From assembly GCF_000021745.1 (NCBI RefSeq), contig NC_011666.1:372001-436000 (forward strand): a stretch of 64,000 nucleotides of DNA, read 5' to 3'. Under the pieces are notes generated by a model, which made no database searches, was not told where the DNA came from, and saw only the letters and a list, made by a program, of their open reading frames with translations. Positions 1 through 12,960 of the stretch are shown here, one piece after another. Made by a program: the position numbers and the translations under genes. Origin of the DNA: Methylocella silvestris BL2. GTDB taxonomy: Bacteria > Pseudomonadota > Alphaproteobacteria > Rhizobiales > Beijerinckiaceae. Each line of letters begins with the position of its first letter. Within the stretch, counting starts at the first letter, position 1.

Positions 1-198
1 CCATCGGCAAGCATGGGGCCCCGCCTGCTCGCCGATAGCGCGAATGAGTAATAAGGATTTATGGCATTTATTGCAAAACGGCCGCTCGCTTGGCTTTCGT
101 CCCGGCTCGGCCGAGGCGCCCTCGCTGCGCAGTTTTAGTCACGCCGCATGAACGGCGGCTGAATGCGCAGCGCTCACCGCTTGGACGGGAGCAGCGTG
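1..198. other. Left window edge, no confident gene
   Basis: A plus-strand frame is open from base 2 to a TGA at 149-151 (49 codons), so it could be the tail of a gene entering from the left. Its composition gives no family signal, and a second plus frame ends at a TAA at 49-51. Nothing else is supported here. Confidence 0.25.
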
Positions 199-1089
199 CT
201 ACGGTCCGTTGAAATGAACTGCGCCGTACGCGCCGATGTCATAGCCGCCCAATTCCTCCGCGCGGCGTCTGAATGCGTCGCTAGAACAAAAGCGGATAAG
301 CTTTTGAAACGGCGGATCAAAATAGGCTCTGCGCCAGACCAGAAGATCGAATCGCTCGACGATGAGGGGCGTGAACGCCAGCCGAAACGGGCGCGCTGCG
401 GCCTCGATGCCCAGACCGACATCCGCCCGGCCTGCTCCGATCGCCGTGGCGAGATCCGTTTCCGATCGTTCGACCGTCTCGATAAAATTGAGGTCGCTCC
501 GCTTCAATCCCTCCCGCTCGAGCAGAAGGTCGAGCACCAATTCGCTGCCAGCCTCCGCTTGGCGCGCCTGGAAGCGCAATTTTCGCGCAGCGGCGAGCGA
601 CGTGAGAGGGCCTTCTTCGGGCTGGAAGATCAGCCCGCGCGTGCGCTTGGCCCATTCGATCAGGACGACCGGCTGACCGGCGAATTTCTCTCGCACGGCG
701 CCGACATTCCACGCGCGCCCCTCCGATTCGGGAATGTGCAATCCGGCGGCGATGCAGCCGTCGCCGCTGCGGCGCAGGCCGTCGAGCGCGCCATCGAGGA
801 AGGCGGCGATCCCGGAGCGCGATTCGCGCAACGCCCATTCGAGCAAAGGATCATGTCCGCCGGCAATAATGGCGGACGAATCGGCGGCCGGCCCCAGCTC
901 CTTTCGGGCCGGTTCGTCGCCCGCCCCGCCGCGCGACAGAAGCCATTGCTCGATCTCATCGCGCGGAAACAGCAGTTTTCCGGTGACGCGGCGCACCGGC
1001 AGCGCGCCTTCCGACGCCAGATCGTAGATTTTGCGCTCCTTGACGCGGAGCATCGCCGCCAGCTCGCGCGTGGTGAGGAATTGCGTCAT
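199..1089 (-). CDS. One-component regulator: excisionase-type HTH plus periplasmic-binding-like domain
   Basis: The 296-residue protein opens with a MerR/excisionase-type helix-turn-helix (residues about 1-50, beginning MTQFLTTRELAAMLRVKERK, with the typical LLFPRDEIEQWL wing). A region at about 75-285 resembles the substrate-binding fold found in molybdate-binding-like regulators (PBP superfamily). It has no signal peptide, so it should be a cytoplasmic ligand-responsive DNA-binding protein. The ligand is not evident; molybdate or tungstate is a guess from family precedent. It is a single gene, divergent from the L,D-transpeptidase. The ATG start is the only one that keeps the complete HTH. 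Confidence 0.75.
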   Translation of the reverse strand: MTQFLTTRELAAMLRVKERKIYDLASEGALPVRRVTGKLLFPRDEIEQWLLSRGGAGDEPARKELGPAADSSAIIAGGHDPLLEWALRESRSGIAAFLDGALDGLRRSGDGCIAAGLHIPESEGRAWNVGAVREKFAGQPVVLIEWAKRTRGLIFQPEEGPLTSLAAARKLRFQARQAEAGSELVLDLLLEREGLKRSDLNFIETVERSETDLATAIGAGRADVGLGIEAAARPFRLAFTPLIVERFDLLVWRRAYFDPPFQKLIRFCSSDAFRRRAEELGGYDIGAYGAVHFNGP

Positions 1090-1278
1090 GCGAATTTATG
1101 CTTTTTTCCCGAAACAGCGGAAGAATAACATGGATTCACAGAGTAGCGAGGCGGGCGCGGGCTTGTCCGTCAAAGGGGCAATCCCACCCCGGCTTGGCGC
1201 CGCGCGCGAGCCTGGCCAATAATCGAGATGACTTGGCGCGGGCCGCGGCGCGTCTACGCAAGAGTTGTAAAGTGATCC

Positions 1279-1818
1279 ATGAAGGCGGCGCCAAAAACCT
1301 CCCTCCATCTCGTCGCGACCCGGATTCCCGGACGCTCACCGGCCGTTGGCAGGCTGCAGGTCGGAAGCTTGATCTTGCCCTGCGCGATCGGATCCGCCGG
1401 CGTCAGGCGGGACAAGCGGGAAGGCGATCATGCCTCTCCGGCGGGAAGCTGGCGGCTGCTGTACGGTTTTTTTCGCGCAGATCGGCGCGCGCCCAGATCG
1501 TCGGCGCTGCCGATGCGCGCCACGCGTCCGGGCGACGGCTGGTGTGACGATCCCGCGAGCGCGCTCTATAACCGGCAGGTGGCGGCGCCGTTTGCCAGAT
1601 CCTTCGAGACTTTGTGGCGTGACGATCGCCTCTACGACATCGTCATCGTGCTCGACTACAATATCCACCCCCGCCGCAAGAGCCGCGGCAGCGCGATTTT
1701 CCTGCACTGCGCCCGGGACGGGCTAGACCCGACGGAGGGCTGCATCGCCCTGCGTCCGCGGGATTTCCGCCGCCTGCTGCCGCGATTGTCGACACAGACG
1801 ATTCTGACGATCAGATAG
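1279..1818 (+). CDS. L,D-transpeptidase (YkuD) family protein
   Basis: A 179-residue protein with a YkuD catalytic signature near the C-terminus: a His (HCARDG) followed by TEGCIAL with the nucleophilic Cys. The family makes 3-3 peptidoglycan cross-links or attaches proteins to the wall. No signal peptide is visible at the N-terminus, so either export uses another route, the start is misplaced, or the protein acts on cytoplasmic or unusual substrates. It is a single gene, and the neighbours on both sides run leftward. The family assignment is firm and the substrate unknown. Confidence 0.8.
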   Translation: MKAAPKTSLHLVATRIPGRSPAVGRLQVGSLILPCAIGSAGVRRDKREGDHASPAGSWRLLYGFFRADRRAPRSSALPMRATRPGDGWCDDPASALYNRQVAAPFARSFETLWRDDRLYDIVIVLDYNIHPRRKSRGSAIFLHCARDGLDPTEGCIALRPRDFRRLLPRLSTQTILTIR

Positions 1819-1858
1819 ATTTGTATCAATATGTTGAGCGATATTTTTTATGTATCGC

Positions 1859-2551
1859 TCAAGGCCGTGGCCGCCCTCCAAAAATCGCGCTGCCGATCCG
1901 CACATGCGTCGCCCCAAGCTGGATCGCGAGCTCGAAATCGCCGCTCATGCCCATGGAGAGCTCGCGCAGCCCATTGCGCGCGGCGATCTGGTTCAAAAGG
2001 GCGAAATGCGGCGAGGCCTGATCGTCCACGGGGGGAATGCACATCAAACCGGCGATCTCCAGCCCATATTCGTTGCGGCAGCGGGCGATGAAGGCGTCGG
2101 CCTCCCCGGGCAGAACGCCGGCCTTCTGCGGCTCGGCCCCGGTATTCACCTGCACATAGAATTTGGGCCGCCGGGCGGCCTTCGCCGCCTCGGTCGCGAG
2201 GGCTTTGGCGATCTTGTCGCGGTCGACTGTCTCGATGACGTCGAACAATTTGACCGCCTCATGCGCCTTGTTCGATTGCAGCGGGCCGATCAGATGAAGC
2301 TCGACGTCCGGATAGGCCTGGCGCAGCGCCGGCCATTTCTCTTGCGCCTCCTGCACCCGGTTCTCGCCGAAGCGCCTTTCGCCGGCCGCGAGAACGGGCT
2401 CGATCTCGGCGGCCGAAAAGGTCTTTGACACGCAGACCAGCGCGATATCGCCGGGCGGGCGGCCGGCGTCGGCGGCGGCGCGGCCGATCTCTTTGCGCAC
2501 CTCGGCCAGCCGGTCCAGCACGGAGGGCGAATTTTTCACCGTTGGTTGCAA
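1859..2551 (-). CDS. YggS/PLPBP-family pyridoxal phosphate homeostasis protein
   Basis: This is an alanine-racemase-like barrel without the second domain. It carries the PLP lysine motif VSKTFSA, then GENRVQEAQEKW, HLIGPLQSNK and the phosphate-binding SMGMSGDFELAIQLGATHVR near the end. The family buffers pyridoxal phosphate and amino-acid balance and has no known catalytic turnover. A TTG at 2551 has an AAAGG ribosome-binding site 7 nt upstream and gives about 230 residues, matching the family. An earlier TTG at 2575 and a GTG at 2539 are alternatives. It is divergent from leuS, a common rhizobial arrangement. Confidence 0.88.
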   Translation of the reverse strand: MQPTVKNSPSVLDRLAEVRKEIGRAAADAGRPPGDIALVCVSKTFSAAEIEPVLAAGERRFGENRVQEAQEKWPALRQAYPDVELHLIGPLQSNKAHEAVKLFDVIETVDRDKIAKALATEAAKAARRPKFYVQVNTGAEPQKAGVLPGEADAFIARCRNEYGLEIAGLMCIPPVDDQASPHFALLNQIAARNGLRELSMGMSGDFELAIQLGATHVRIGSAIFGGRPRP

Positions 2552-2698
2552 AGCCGCAGCCTTTCCTTCACACAAAGAAGCGCATTCTCCGGAACGAAAG
2601 GGAGCGCGGCCCCGCGGTCAGGTTGACCCGCCCCCTCAATAATGCTGTCTCCGCGCAACCTCAATCGACGTCATTCAAGCGAACGGCCTTTAGAGATC

Positions 2699-5329
2699 AT
2701 GGACTTCGAGCGCTATAACGCCCGCGAAACGGAGCCGAAATGGCGGGACAAATGGGAACGGTCGGCGACCTTTAAAACCGACAACGATGATCCGCGCCCC
2801 AAATACTATGTGCTCGAGATGTTTCCCTATCCCTCGGGTCGCATCCACATGGGCCATGTCCGCAATTACACGATGGGCGACGTGATTGCGCGCTATAAAA
2901 GGGCGCGCGGCTTCAGCGTGCTGCATCCAATGGGATGGGACGCCTTCGGCATGCCGGCCGAGAACGCCGCGATGCAGAACAAAAGCCATCCGGCCGCCTG
3001 GACCTACGCCAATATCGAAGCCATGCGGGCGCAGCTGAAGTCGATGGGGCTGTCGCTCGACTGGTCGCGCGAGATCGCCACCTGCGATCCGGCCTATTAT
3101 CGCCATCAGCAAAAGATGTTCCTCGATTTTCTCGCCGCCGGCCTCGTCGACCGCAAGAAGTCGAAGGTCAATTGGGACCCGGTCGATCACACCGTTCTCG
3201 CCAATGAGCAGGTGATCGACGGCCGCGGCTGGCGCTCCGGCGCGCTCGTCGAGCAGCGCGAGCTGACGCAATGGTTCTTCAAGATCACGGACTATGCCGA
3301 GGATCTGCTGCGCTCCCTCGACGGCTTGACGCGCTGGCCCGAGAAGGTCCGGCTGATGCAGGCCAACTGGATCGGCCGCTCGGAAGGGCTGCTGGTGCGC
3401 TTCGCGCTGGAGCCGACGCTGAGCGCGCCGGCGACCGAGATCGAAGTCTATACGACCCGGCCGGACACGCTCTTCGGGGCGAAGTTTCTGGCGATTGCGG
3501 CGGACCATCCGATCGCCGCCGATTGCGCGAAAGCCGATCCTGCGCTCGCGGCGTTCATCGCCGAATGCCGTCTCAGGGGGACCTCCGTCGCGGCGATCGA
3601 AACGGCGGAGAAGAAGGGTGTCGATACGGGGCTCAGGGTCCGCCATCCGTTCGATGAAAACTGGCTGCTGCCGGTCTATGTCGCCAATTTCGTCCTGATG
3701 GATTACGGGACCGGCGCGATCTTCGGCTGCCCGGCGCATGATCAGCGCGATCTTGATTTCGCCAATGCCTACGGGCTTGGCGCGACGCCGGTCATCCTGC
3801 CGCCGGACGCCGACCCGAAAACTTTCGTGATTGCCGACAAGGCCTATGACGGCGACGGCCTTCTGTTCCATTCCCGCTTTCTGGACGGGATGACCGTCGA
3901 GGCGGCGCAGGAGGAGGTTGCGCGGCGCCTTGAGGAGCATCCCCTCGGCAACCGGCCGCAGGCGAAGCGGCAGGTCAATTTCCGCCTGCGCGACTGGGGC
4001 ATTTCCCGCCAGCGCTATTGGGGCTGTCCGATCCCGATCATCCATTGCCCGGAGCATGGCGCGGTCCCGGTGCCGGCCAAGGATTTGCCGGTGGAGCTGC
4101 CGCCCGACGTGAGCTTCGACGAGCCGGGCAATCCGCTCGACCGGCATCCGACCTGGAAGCATGTGAACTGCCCGATCTGCGCGGCGCCGTCGCTGCGCGA
4201 GACGGACACGATGGACACATTCGTCGATTCCTCCTGGTATTTCGCGCGCTTCACGCAGCCCTGGATGGAGGACGCCCCGACCGACCCCAGCGCCATCGCC
4301 AAATGGCTGCCGGTCGACCAATATATCGGCGGCGTCGAACATGCGATTTTGCATCTGCTGTACGCCCGCTTCTTTACCAGAGCGATGCAGGCGACCGGCC
4401 ACGCCGGTGAGATCCGCGAGCCCTTCGCCGGCCTCTTCACGCAGGGCATGGTGGTGCATGAAACCTATCGCTCGGAGGCGGGCGATTGGATGTTTCCGGC
4501 CGACGTCCGCATCGAGATCGGCCCGGCGGGCCGCAGAGCCTTCGATCTTGCAAGCGGCGCGGAAGTTTCAATCGGCGGCATTGAGAAAATGTCGAAGTCG
4601 AAGCGCAATACGGTCGATCCCGACGAGATCATCGGGACGTTCGGCGCCGACACCGCGCGCTGGTTTGTCCTCTCCGATTCGCCGCCCGAACGCGATGTGA
4701 TCTGGACCGAGGAAGGCGTGCAGGGCGCAGCGAAATTCGTGCAGCGGCTGTGGCGACTGATCGGCGAACTGATCTTCCTGTCTGGCGCCGACGGCGCGCC
4801 AAAGCCGCAATCGATCTCGCCGCAGGCCGCCGCGATCCGCCGGGCGGCGCATCAAAGCCTGATCCGTCTCGAGGAAGACCTCGACCGGCTGCGCTTCAAT
4901 CGCGCCGTGGCGCAGGCGCATGATCTCGCCAACAAGCTCGGCGCCGCGGTCGGCGACATCGACAGCGTCGAGATCGCGCCGGACCTCCGCTTCGCTTTCC
5001 GCGAAGCCGCGGAGATCTTGACGCTGATGATCGCGCCGATGATGCCCCATCTTGCCGAAGAATGCTGGGCCCGGCTCGGCCATAAGGGCCTTGCCGCCGA
5101 GGCGCCCTGGCCGCAGGCCGATCATTCCCTCGTCGTCGAGGAAACGATTGACCTGCCGGTGCAGGTCAATGGCAAGAAGCGCGGCGATCTCATCATCGAC
5201 CGCGCCGCCGGCCGCGAGGCGATCGAGGCGGCGGCGCTGGCGCTCGAGCCGGTGAAGCGTGCGCTCGAAGGCCGTCCGGTCAAGAAAATCATCATCGTGC
5301 CGCAGAGAATCGTCAATGTTGTCGCTTAA
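2699..5329 (+). CDS. leuS: Leucyl-tRNA synthetase
   Basis: This class Ia synthetase charges tRNA-Leu with leucine in the cytoplasm. The protein is 876 residues from the ATG at 2699. It shows the HIGH-type motif HMGH at residues 50-53, the editing (CP1) domain with the TTRPDTLFG stretch, a leucine-specific insertion and KMSKS at about 630-634. An in-frame ATG 57 nt earlier adds residues unlike the family and was not used. The lptE gene overlaps its 3' end by 14 nt, implying translational coupling. Confidence 0.98.
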   Translation: MDFERYNARETEPKWRDKWERSATFKTDNDDPRPKYYVLEMFPYPSGRIHMGHVRNYTMGDVIARYKRARGFSVLHPMGWDAFGMPAENAAMQNKSHPAAWTYANIEAMRAQLKSMGLSLDWSREIATCDPAYYRHQQKMFLDFLAAGLVDRKKSKVNWDPVDHTVLANEQVIDGRGWRSGALVEQRELTQWFFKITDYAEDLLRSLDGLTRWPEKVRLMQANWIGRSEGLLVRFALEPTLSAPATEIEVYTTRPDTLFGAKFLAIAADHPIAADCAKADPALAAFIAECRLRGTSVAAIETAEKKGVDTGLRVRHPFDENWLLPVYVANFVLMDYGTGAIFGCPAHDQRDLDFANAYGLGATPVILPPDADPKTFVIADKAYDGDGLLFHSRFLDGMTVEAAQEEVARRLEEHPLGNRPQAKRQVNFRLRDWGISRQRYWGCPIPIIHCPEHGAVPVPAKDLPVELPPDVSFDEPGNPLDRHPTWKHVNCPICAAPSLRETDTMDTFVDSSWYFARFTQPWMEDAPTDPSAIAKWLPVDQYIGGVEHAILHLLYARFFTRAMQATGHAGEIREPFAGLFTQGMVVHETYRSEAGDWMFPADVRIEIGPAGRRAFDLASGAEVSIGGIEKMSKSKRNTVDPDEIIGTFGADTARWFVLSDSPPERDVIWTEEGVQGAAKFVQRLWRLIGELIFLSGADGAPKPQSISPQAAAIRRAAHQSLIRLEEDLDRLRFNRAVAQAHDLANKLGAAVGDIDSVEIAPDLRFAFREAAEILTLMIAPMMPHLAEECWARLGHKGLAAEAPWPQADHSLVVEETIDLPVQVNGKKRGDLIIDRAAGREAIEAAALALEPVKRALEGRPVKKIIIVPQRIVNVVA

Positions 5330-5855
5330 ATCCATGATTTCGCGCGGCAAACGGCTGCCCGGCTGCGCGCTTGCCGCCGCGCTTTGCTTCGCGCTCGCCG
5401 GGTGCCTGCAGCCGCTGTACGGACCGCTGTCCGAAGGCGGCGGCGACGTTGCGAGCAAGCTGCAGGCGATCCGGATCGTTCCGATCAGCAATCGCTCCGG
5501 CCATTATCTTGAAAACGACCTCAGATTTGGCTTCAACGGCACGGGCGCGCATGTCGAGCCGCGCTATACACTCTATGTCGGCCTCGCCGAATCGGTTCGC
5601 TCGCCTCTGATCGACACCGTGACCGGCTATCCGACGTCGGGAACCGTCGTCATTGCGGCGACCTATACGCTGACCGAGACCCTCTCTGGCGCGACGATCG
5701 CCAAGGGTACGGCGACGGTGGCGTCCAGCTACGACCGCACGTCGCAGCGCTACGCTAATGTACGCGCCTCGCGCGATGCGGAGATTCGCGACGCGCATCT
5801 GCTTGGCGAGCAGATCCGCACCAATATTGCGGCGGCGTTCGCCGGCAAAAGCTAA
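5316..5855 (+). CDS. lptE: LPS assembly lipoprotein LptE
   Basis: A 179-residue lipoprotein with a signal peptide and lipobox LAGC (lipid-modified Cys at residue 30), followed by LQPLYG, a hallmark of rhizobial LptE. It should plug the LptD barrel in the outer membrane and help deliver LPS to the surface. The ATG at 5316 lies inside leuS, overlapping it by 14 nt; an ATG at 5334 is also possible. The leuS-lptE-holA order is conserved in Rhizobiales, with a small gene inserted here before holA. Confidence 0.9.
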   Translation: MLSLKSMISRGKRLPGCALAAALCFALAGCLQPLYGPLSEGGGDVASKLQAIRIVPISNRSGHYLENDLRFGFNGTGAHVEPRYTLYVGLAESVRSPLIDTVTGYPTSGTVVIAATYTLTETLSGATIAKGTATVASSYDRTSQRYANVRASRDAEIRDAHLLGEQIRTNIAAAFAGKS

Positions 5856-5964
5856 CGCTGGCGGCAGCCGCGATGAAAAATGATGCGCCGCCTCTTCAAA
5901 GAGTCGCTATATCTTAGGTTAACTTTCGGTCGGCGGCCGGAATTCCAAGAGGCGGAGAAGGCAG

Positions 5965-6168
5965 TTGAGCGTTATGCAGACTGAAGTGTTCGAAGCGTTT
6001 CGTGCGATCGACATTCCAGAAGACAAGGCTTTGAAGGCGGCCGCCGCTGTCAGCAAACGCGACGATGATGTGACGTCCCTTAAGGCCGACACCGCGATCC
6101 TTAAATGGATGATGGGGTTCGTCCTCGCTTTTCAAGCGGCGATTTTCGCAAAGCTCTTCCTGCATTGA
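5965..6168 (+). CDS. Small coiled-coil membrane protein
   Basis: A 67-residue protein with a charged, heptad-rich N-terminal half (about residues 5-45) and one C-terminal transmembrane segment (MMGFVLAFQAAIFAKLFLH). The layout resembles the short DUF1640/CCDC90-like proteins that sit next to toxin or integrase genes in other bacteria, but I see no partner. The TTG start has GGAG 7 nt upstream; the ATG at 5974 would be too far from it. Function unknown. Confidence 0.65.
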   Translation: MSVMQTEVFEAFRAIDIPEDKALKAAAAVSKRDDDVTSLKADTAILKWMMGFVLAFQAAIFAKLFLH

Positions 6169-6214
6169 ATAAATAGGCCGGAGCCCGTCAGTCGGGTGAC
6201 GAGACATCGGCGAT

Positions 6215-7231
6215 ATGGTCGCGATCAAAAGCTTTGAAGCGGATAAATTTCTCGAACGGCCGGCGCCGCATATTTTTGTCTATTTGCTTTATGGCCCCGA
6301 CGCTGGCCTCGTCGCCGAACGCGCCCGGGCCCTCGTCAAAAAATCCGTCGACAATCCCAAGGATCCGTTCCAGCTGCTGCGCATCGGCGGCGACGATCTC
6401 GCCGCCGACCCGCTGCGCCTCGCCGATGAGGCCAACACCATCGGCCTGTTCGGCGACCGGCGGGCGATCTGGATCGAGGCGCAGGGCAGGGCCTTCGTCA
6501 CGGCGCTGGAGCCTCTGTTCGCCGCCCCCCCGCAAGGCTCTACGATCATCATTGAGGCCGGCGCGCTGAAGAAGGACGCCGTCTTGAGGCGCCTTTGCGA
6601 GCGCGAGAAAAGCGCCGCCGCGATCGCCTGCATGCCGGATTCGCAAGAGGAGATCGCCCATCTGATCGAGCGGGAGGCTGCGGGCGCCGGCCTCAGCGTC
6701 TCGCCTGAGGCAAAAACCCTCCTGGCGTCGCTGCTCGGCCAGGATCGGTTAGCTACGCGCGGAGAGCTCGAAAAACTGGTCCTTTACGCGCATGGCGCCG
6801 GCGCGATCGGGCTTGAGCATGTCGAGGCGATCGTCTCCGACGCCTCGAGCCTCCTGCTGGACCACGCCGTCGACGGCGCCTTTGGCGGCGACTTTGCGGC
6901 GGTCGAGGCTGGCGCGCGGCGGCTCGCCGCGCAGGGCGCCGACGTCAATCAGCTTCTCGGCGCGGCGCTTCGCTACAGTCTCGGTCTGCGCCGCGCCCGC
7001 CTTGAGATCGACGCGGGCGGCGGACACGGGCACGGCTACGGTTTTGGCCGGTCGCGCGCCTTCGATCAGCATGTGCGGCTCTGGACCGCCGAGCGGCTTG
7101 CGCGGGCGATCGACATTCTCGCCGAGGCCGTGCGGCGCACGCGGCGGGAGCCGAAACTCGCCCAGCCCATCGCGCTGCGGGCGCTATGGAGCGTCGCCTC
7201 GGCGGCGCAGGCGCGCGGCGCCAGAGCCTGA
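6215..7231 (+). CDS. holA: DNA polymerase III subunit delta
   Basis: The 338-residue delta subunit of the clamp loader, which opens the beta sliding clamp and forms the complex with gamma/tau and delta-prime. The N-terminal stretch FVYLLYGPDAGLVAERA is the degenerate nucleotide-fold start typical of HolA. The middle shows PDSQEEIAHLIEREAAGAGL and LASLLGQDRLATRGELEKL, the conserved lid region. The C-terminal collar domain follows. The length fits the family. It lies downstream of lptE as in most Rhizobiales. Confidence 0.93.
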   Translation: MVAIKSFEADKFLERPAPHIFVYLLYGPDAGLVAERARALVKKSVDNPKDPFQLLRIGGDDLAADPLRLADEANTIGLFGDRRAIWIEAQGRAFVTALEPLFAAPPQGSTIIIEAGALKKDAVLRRLCEREKSAAAIACMPDSQEEIAHLIEREAAGAGLSVSPEAKTLLASLLGQDRLATRGELEKLVLYAHGAGAIGLEHVEAIVSDASSLLLDHAVDGAFGGDFAAVEAGARRLAAQGADVNQLLGAALRYSLGLRRARLEIDAGGGHGHGYGFGRSRAFDQHVRLWTAERLARAIDILAEAVRRTRREPKLAQPIALRALWSVASAAQARGARA

Positions 7232-7496
7232 GGCGTTACGGTCATCAACGGGCGCTTTGCGTGCGGCCAAGATTGCGCTTTATTGACGCTGGCTCACGCA
7301 TTCGTGTGGCCAGGGTTGCGCCATAAAATATCCTATGTTAGCAACCCCTTCGCCGGCGGAAAGCGGCCTTCTCCCGCGCCGCATCTAAATAGATTCCACT
7401 AAAGTCTTCTGTCTAGGCCTTTCGTGTTACGTCATGAAAGGCCGGTTCCCGCGAAAGGCGCGCGGGACGGGGGGCGATTGAGCGCTGGGGCGTCGA
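7232..7496 (+). promoter_or_regulatory. Leader region of the F1 ATP synthase operon
   Basis: These 265 nt contain no gene. The middle (about 7300-7345) is locally AT-rich and probably holds the atpH promoter, but I cannot place clean -35 and -10 boxes. The last 60 nt form a GC-rich leader running into the TTG start of atpH. Confidence 0.4.
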
Positions 7497-8062
7497 TTGG
7501 CGAAGCAGGAAACACTGGTTTCAGGAATGGCGGGGCGCTACGCCCAGGCCTTGTTCGCTCTGGCGCAGGAGCGCGGCGCGACCGAAGGCGTTGCGACGGA
7601 CCTTGCAACCTTTGCGGCGATGCTCGATGAGAGCGAAGATCTGCGCAATTTCGTGCGCAGCCCGGTTTTTTCCGCCGAGCAGCAGACGAAGGCGCTGGAC
7701 GCCCTGCTCGACCGGGCGGGGCTCTCCGGAACGACGACGTCGCAATTCCTGAACCTCGTCGCCAGCAAGCGCCGCCTGTTCGCGGTCGCCGACATGATCC
7801 GCGACTTTAATATTCTTCACGACCATGCGGTCGGCCTCTCCCGCGCCGCGGTGACGGTGGCCGAACCGCTGAAAGACGAGCATGTGGCGGCCCTGAAAGA
7901 CGCGCTCGCCGCGGTCGCAGGCAGCCAGCGCGTCGAAATGTCGGTCAAGGTCGATCCGTCGATCATCGGCGGCATCATCGTCCAGCTCGGCTCCCGCATG
8001 GTCGACAATTCGCTCAAGACAAAACTTAATTCGATCCGCGCACGCATGAAAGAGGTCGGCTG

Positions 8063-8063
<1 letters not shown>
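7497..8063 (+). CDS. atpH: ATP synthase F1 subunit delta
   Basis: A 188-residue subunit of the peripheral stalk that ties the F1 head to the F0 b-subunits. The signature [15 protein letters not shown] lies near the N-terminus and the C-terminal [23 protein letters not shown] region is well conserved. It starts at a TTG, giving a length that matches alphaproteobacterial homologues; the next Met is at residue 11. The stop and the atpA ATG overlap as TGATG, so the two genes are translationally coupled. It opens the atpHAGDC operon. Confidence 0.95.
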
Positions 8064-9592
<1,529 letters not shown>

Positions 9593-9647
9593 ACGAACTT
9601 CGCTTGAATCTCGCCAAGAACCCGGAACTCAGCGAAGCGGACACGCC

Positions 9648-10523
9648 ATGCCCTCGTTAAAGGATCTGCGCAACCGCATCGCCTCCGTCAAGGCGACGCA
9701 GAAGATCACAAAGGCCATGCAGATGGTCGCCGCGGCGAAGCTGCGGCGCGCTCAGAACGCGGCCGAGGCCGCTCGCCCCTACGCAGAGCGCATGGGACGG
9801 GTGCTGAACGCGCTCGCCGCCTCCATCGCGCCGGGTTCGCCCGCGCCGGGCCTTCTCGCCGGCAATGGCCGCGACAAGATCCATCTTCTGATCGTCTGCA
9901 CGGCCGAACGCGGTCTTTGCGGCGGCTTCAATTCGTCGATCGCGCGTCTTGCGCGCGAAGCGGCGACCGCGCTGATCGGTCAGGGCAAGACCGTCAAGAT
10001 CATCTGCGTCGGCAAGAAGGGCAATGACATCTTGCGCCGCCAATTCGAGCGCGAGATCATCGAAGTCGTCGACCTTCGCAGCGTCAAGCAGCTCGGCTTC
10101 GTCAACGCCGAAGCGATCGGCCGCAAGATCGTCTCGATGTATGAGGCTGGCGACTTCGACGTCTGCACCCTTTTCTATGCGCGCTTCAAGAGCGTCATTT
10201 CGCAGATTCCGACGGCGTTGCAGCTTGTGCCGCTGTCGGTTTCACGTGAGGAGACAGCCGCGCCGGAGGCGGTCTACGACTATGAGCCCGACGAAGAGCA
10301 GATCCTGACGACGCTGCTGCCGCGCAACGTCTCGATCCAGGTTCTGCGCGCGCTGCTCGAGAACGCCGCCTCCGAACAGGGCGCCCGGATGAGCGCGATG
10401 GACAGCGCCTCGCGCAACGCCGGCGAAATGATCAAGAAACAGACGATGCAATATAACCGGTCGCGCCAGGCGATGATCACGAAGGAGCTGATCGAGATCA
10501 TCTCCGGCGCCGAAGCGCTTTGA
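9648..10523 (+). CDS. atpG: ATP synthase F1 subunit gamma
   Basis: The 291-residue central rotor shaft of F1. The N-terminal coiled coil reads [20 protein letters not shown] and the C-terminal helix contains the [15 protein letters not shown] signature, both diagnostic. It couples rotation of the c-ring to catalysis in the beta subunits. It sits between atpA and atpD with short gaps (55 and 27 nt), consistent with one transcript. Confidence 0.97.
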   Translation: MPSLKDLRNRIASVKATQKITKAMQMVAAAKLRRAQNAAEAARPYAERMGRVLNALAASIAPGSPAPGLLAGNGRDKIHLLIVCTAERGLCGGFNSSIARLAREAATALIGQGKTVKIICVGKKGNDILRRQFEREIIEVVDLRSVKQLGFVNAEAIGRKIVSMYEAGDFDVCTLFYARFKSVISQIPTALQLVPLSVSREETAAPEAVYDYEPDEEQILTTLLPRNVSIQVLRALLENAASEQGARMSAMDSASRNAGEMIKKQTMQYNRSRQAMITKELIEIISGAEAL

Positions 10524-10538
10524 GCCTGAAGGATTTGA

Positions 10539-12002
<1,464 letters not shown>

Positions 12003-12020
12003 GCCTGCGACGAACCTGCT

Positions 12021-12040
12021 CGCGCGGATTTTTCCGCGCG
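12021..12040 (+). terminator. Perfect 8-bp hairpin between atpD and atpC
   Basis: CGCGCGGA (12021-12028), a TTTT loop and TCCGCGCG (12033-12040) form a perfect stem 18 nt after the atpD stop. There is no following T-run, so it is more likely an mRNA-stability or attenuation element within the operon than a strong terminator. Confidence 0.5.
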
Positions 12041-12128
12041 GGTCAAGGCGCGCTGAAGCCCATGCCGATCCAGCCCGTCAGGCCGGCGCGCGGGATCATC
12101 AGGCCGGATCAAATTTGGGGACGCGGCT

Positions 12129-12530
12129 ATGCCGGACTTTCATTTCGAGCTTGTTTCGCCTGAGCGGCTGGTATTTGCCGGCGCTGTCGAGTCCGTCGTC
12201 GTGCCTGGAACCGAGGGACAATTTACGGTTCTGAAAGATCACGCGCCGCTGATGACAACGCTAAAGCCCGGCGTGATCGACATCGCCGAATCGAAAGCCT
12301 TGCTTCATCGCTTTTTCGTGCGCGGGGGCTTCGCTGAAGTGTCGCCGGCAGGCCTCACCATCCTGGCCGAGCAGGCGATCCCGCTCGAAAGCCTCGACGC
12401 CGCGCGGATCGACGCCGACATCAAGGACGCCGAGGAGGATATCGCCGACGCCTCTGTCGATGAAACGCGGCGCCTCGCCGCTGAAAAGCGCGATCAGCTG
12501 CTTGAGCTCAAGGCCGCCCTCAAAATCTGA
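12129..12530 (+). CDS. atpC: ATP synthase F1 subunit epsilon
   Basis: A 133-residue subunit with the N-terminal beta-sandwich ([20 protein letters not shown], then [18 protein letters not shown]) and a short C-terminal helical hairpin (about residues 95-133). It binds gamma and the c-ring and can inhibit ATP hydrolysis. It is the last gene of the operon and is separated from atpD by a hairpin, which may lower its expression relative to beta. Confidence 0.95.
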
Positions 12531-12600
12531 ATCTCTCGTCGCGTTCTGAAGAACGCATCGACTGGCGCGGCAGCCCTCCGGTCCTTCGGCCCGGAACGCC

Positions 12601-12960
12601 TTAGGGCGTTACAATAACCCTGCCTTTCATATGCGCAGGATGCACGCCGCAGACATAAGGGAATGTTCCGAGCTTGGCGTAGGTGTGAGAGAAGGTCTCA
12701 TCCGCATCGAACATTTCTGATTTGAAATCGTCGCTGACGATCGCATGGGGCGTCTCGTCCAGATTGCGCCAAGTGACGACGGTTCCGGCTTTGACGGTAA
12801 TTTCAGCCGGCCGGAAGGCAAATTTCTCGATCGTCACCTCTCGCTCATAGATCGGCTCGGCGCCGATCGACGCGTCGGCGCTGGGCGGAGCCGCCAGGGC
12901 CCCAGAGCATGCGTTTAAGAAAAGCGCGACGCCCATCGGCGCAGCGTTCAGCAAGGTCAT
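12601..12960 (-). CDS. Exported cupredoxin (type I copper protein)
   Basis: A 119-residue protein with a hydrophobic N-terminal signal sequence (residues 5-24, MGVALFLNACSGALAA) and a single cupredoxin domain. The likely copper ligands are H72 (ETPHAI), C104, H107 and M111 (CGVHPAHMKG). The spacing C-x2-H-x3-M is one residue longer than in the amicyanin-like paralogue at 56265-56609. The Cys in LNACSG could also be a lipobox. GGAG lies 8 nt before the ATG at 12960, so the longer 145-residue frame was not used. It likely carries electrons in the periplasm. Confidence 0.85.
   Translation of the reverse strand: MTLLNAAPMGVALFLNACSGALAAPPSADASIGAEPIYEREVTIEKFAFRPAEITVKAGTVVTWRNLDETPHAIVSDDFKSEMFDADETFSHTYAKLGTFPYVCGVHPAHMKGRVIVTP

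Noticed and set aside
2642-2698. Upstream start of leuS or a leucine leader peptide
   Set aside because: The extra 19 residues are not family-like and contain no leucine run or attenuator hairpin.
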